In this document: positions 58,703 to 58,971 of the stretch, piece after piece | How the letters are laid out: each line of letters opens with the position of its first letter | Position numbering within the stretch: position 1 is the first letter of the stretch | Assembly: GCA_016794505.1 (NCBI GenBank) | Contig: JAEUJZ010000178.1 | Location: 1-58,971, forward strand | Reading direction: 5' to 3' | DNA from: Myxococcales bacterium | Lineage (GTDB): Bacteria; Myxococcota_A; Polyangia; Palsa-1104; JAEUJZ01 | DNA: 58,971 bases | The notes under the pieces: model-generated | The model's database searches: none | The model's input: only the letters and a program-made list of their open reading frames with translations | Told to the model about the DNA's origin: nothing | Translations under genes and position numbers: made by a program

Positions 58703-58971
58703 TTAAAACCAGTGCGCCGCTTCCTCCGCCGGCACGAGCGGGCAGTTCAACAGCCCATTCTCCTCGACAAACCGCTTGAAGTGCTCGTCGACCAGCACCT
58801 CGCCAAAGCCGCGCACCGTGCAGATGTTTTCGCGTGGTTCTTCTTCCAGCACGATCCGCTCCCAGCCCTTGGAATTCCCGCCTTCGCGGCACACCTCACA
58901 GCGCGGCGACGACGGCTCCAGCCACTGCTCCCCCGAGGCCACCGAGTCAAACGCCGCCTGCGAGCGCTGCG
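58703..58971 (-). CDS. SitI/double-CXXCG-like protein, N-terminal part cut by window edge
   Basis: The frame is open from the right edge (89 codons) and ends with a stop at 58703; a GTG at 58942 exists but similarity and openness continue past it, so this is a 5'-truncated gene. Visible features are a CEVC motif, then a compact C-terminal domain with FGEVLVDEHFKRFVEENGLLNCPLVPAEEA. The pattern resembles C-terminal parts of the myxobacterial SitI/double-CXXCG family, some of which are immunity proteins against contact-delivered toxins. Only one CxxC is visible here; the other would be in the missing part. Family assignment is tentative. Confidence 0.45.
   Translation of the reverse strand, partial: QRSQAAFDSVASGEQWLEPSSPRCEVCREGGNSKGWERIVLEEEPRENICTVRGFGEVLVDEHFKRFVEENGLLNCPLVPAEEAAHWF

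Overview
The window is GC-rich (roughly two thirds G+C), densely coded and written on both strands. Several features point to a member of the Myxococcota. These are three Hanks-type serine/threonine kinases with one membrane span (two ending in a PEGA domain, one in HEAT repeats), a long DUF11-repeat surface protein ending in a MYXO-CTERM-like Cys/membrane-span/Arg tail, an AgmX/PglI-type C-terminal protein, a SpoIIAA-like small protein and, at the right edge, a fragment resembling the SitI/double-CXXCG family. No ribosomal RNA, CRISPR array, transposase, integrase or phage module is visible. This looks like ordinary chromosome, not an island.

Layout. 1-7 kb: a secreted protein cut by the left edge, a hypothetical gene, a selenium-binding/methanethiol-oxidase-family gene translationally coupled to a His/Cys-rich membrane protein, greA followed by a 55-residue membrane protein, and a cobalamin-domain radical SAM enzyme. 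7-13.5 kb: a one-domain DUF11 lipoprotein, a PEGA-domain kinase, an isolated lysine-fermentation dehydrogenase (kdd), an exported repeat-bearing protein and a MacB-type permease. 13.5-25 kb: a Tat-exported PafA-like phosphatase with a DUF3160 lipoprotein, a flippase, a TonB-like protein facing a degenerate M28-like peptidase, an exported protein, and a bacterial CD39/GDA1-type nucleotidase. 25-34 kb: an MFS transporter, a YdjC deacetylase with a peroxiredoxin, then a three-gene operon of DUF2760 and two Hsp70-like proteins. That operon follows five 13-bp tandem repeats and a near-consensus -35 element. 34-43 kb: a COG2509 flavoprotein, a GH3-type acyl-adenylating enzyme, a LigE-like ATP-dependent DNA ligase with a Lys/Ser/Ala-rich tail, and the large DUF11 protein. 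43-59 kb: a HEAT-repeat kinase coupled to a PEGA protein, an AgmX-like protein, an RsbR-like STAS protein, a hypothetical gene, a SpoIIAA-like gene divergent from a PEGA kinase across a perfect CRP-type palindrome, a GT-C glycosyltransferase coupled to aspartokinase, a FecR-domain/beta-barrel fusion, tRNA-Gly(CCC), and the edge fragment.

How the genes fit together. Many products act at or outside the membrane, and the kinases, STAS and SpoIIAA-like proteins suggest dense signalling. The clearest physically coupled units are the SBP56 and membrane-protein pair, DUF2760-Hsp70-Hsp70, HEAT-kinase and PEGA protein, and aspartokinase with glycosyltransferase. The least understood and most worth pursuing are the chaperone cassette with its repeat-bearing promoter, the SBP56 and membrane-protein pair, the bacterial apyrase, and the CRP-type site between two signalling genes. 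All functions are read from recognised motifs without database searches.
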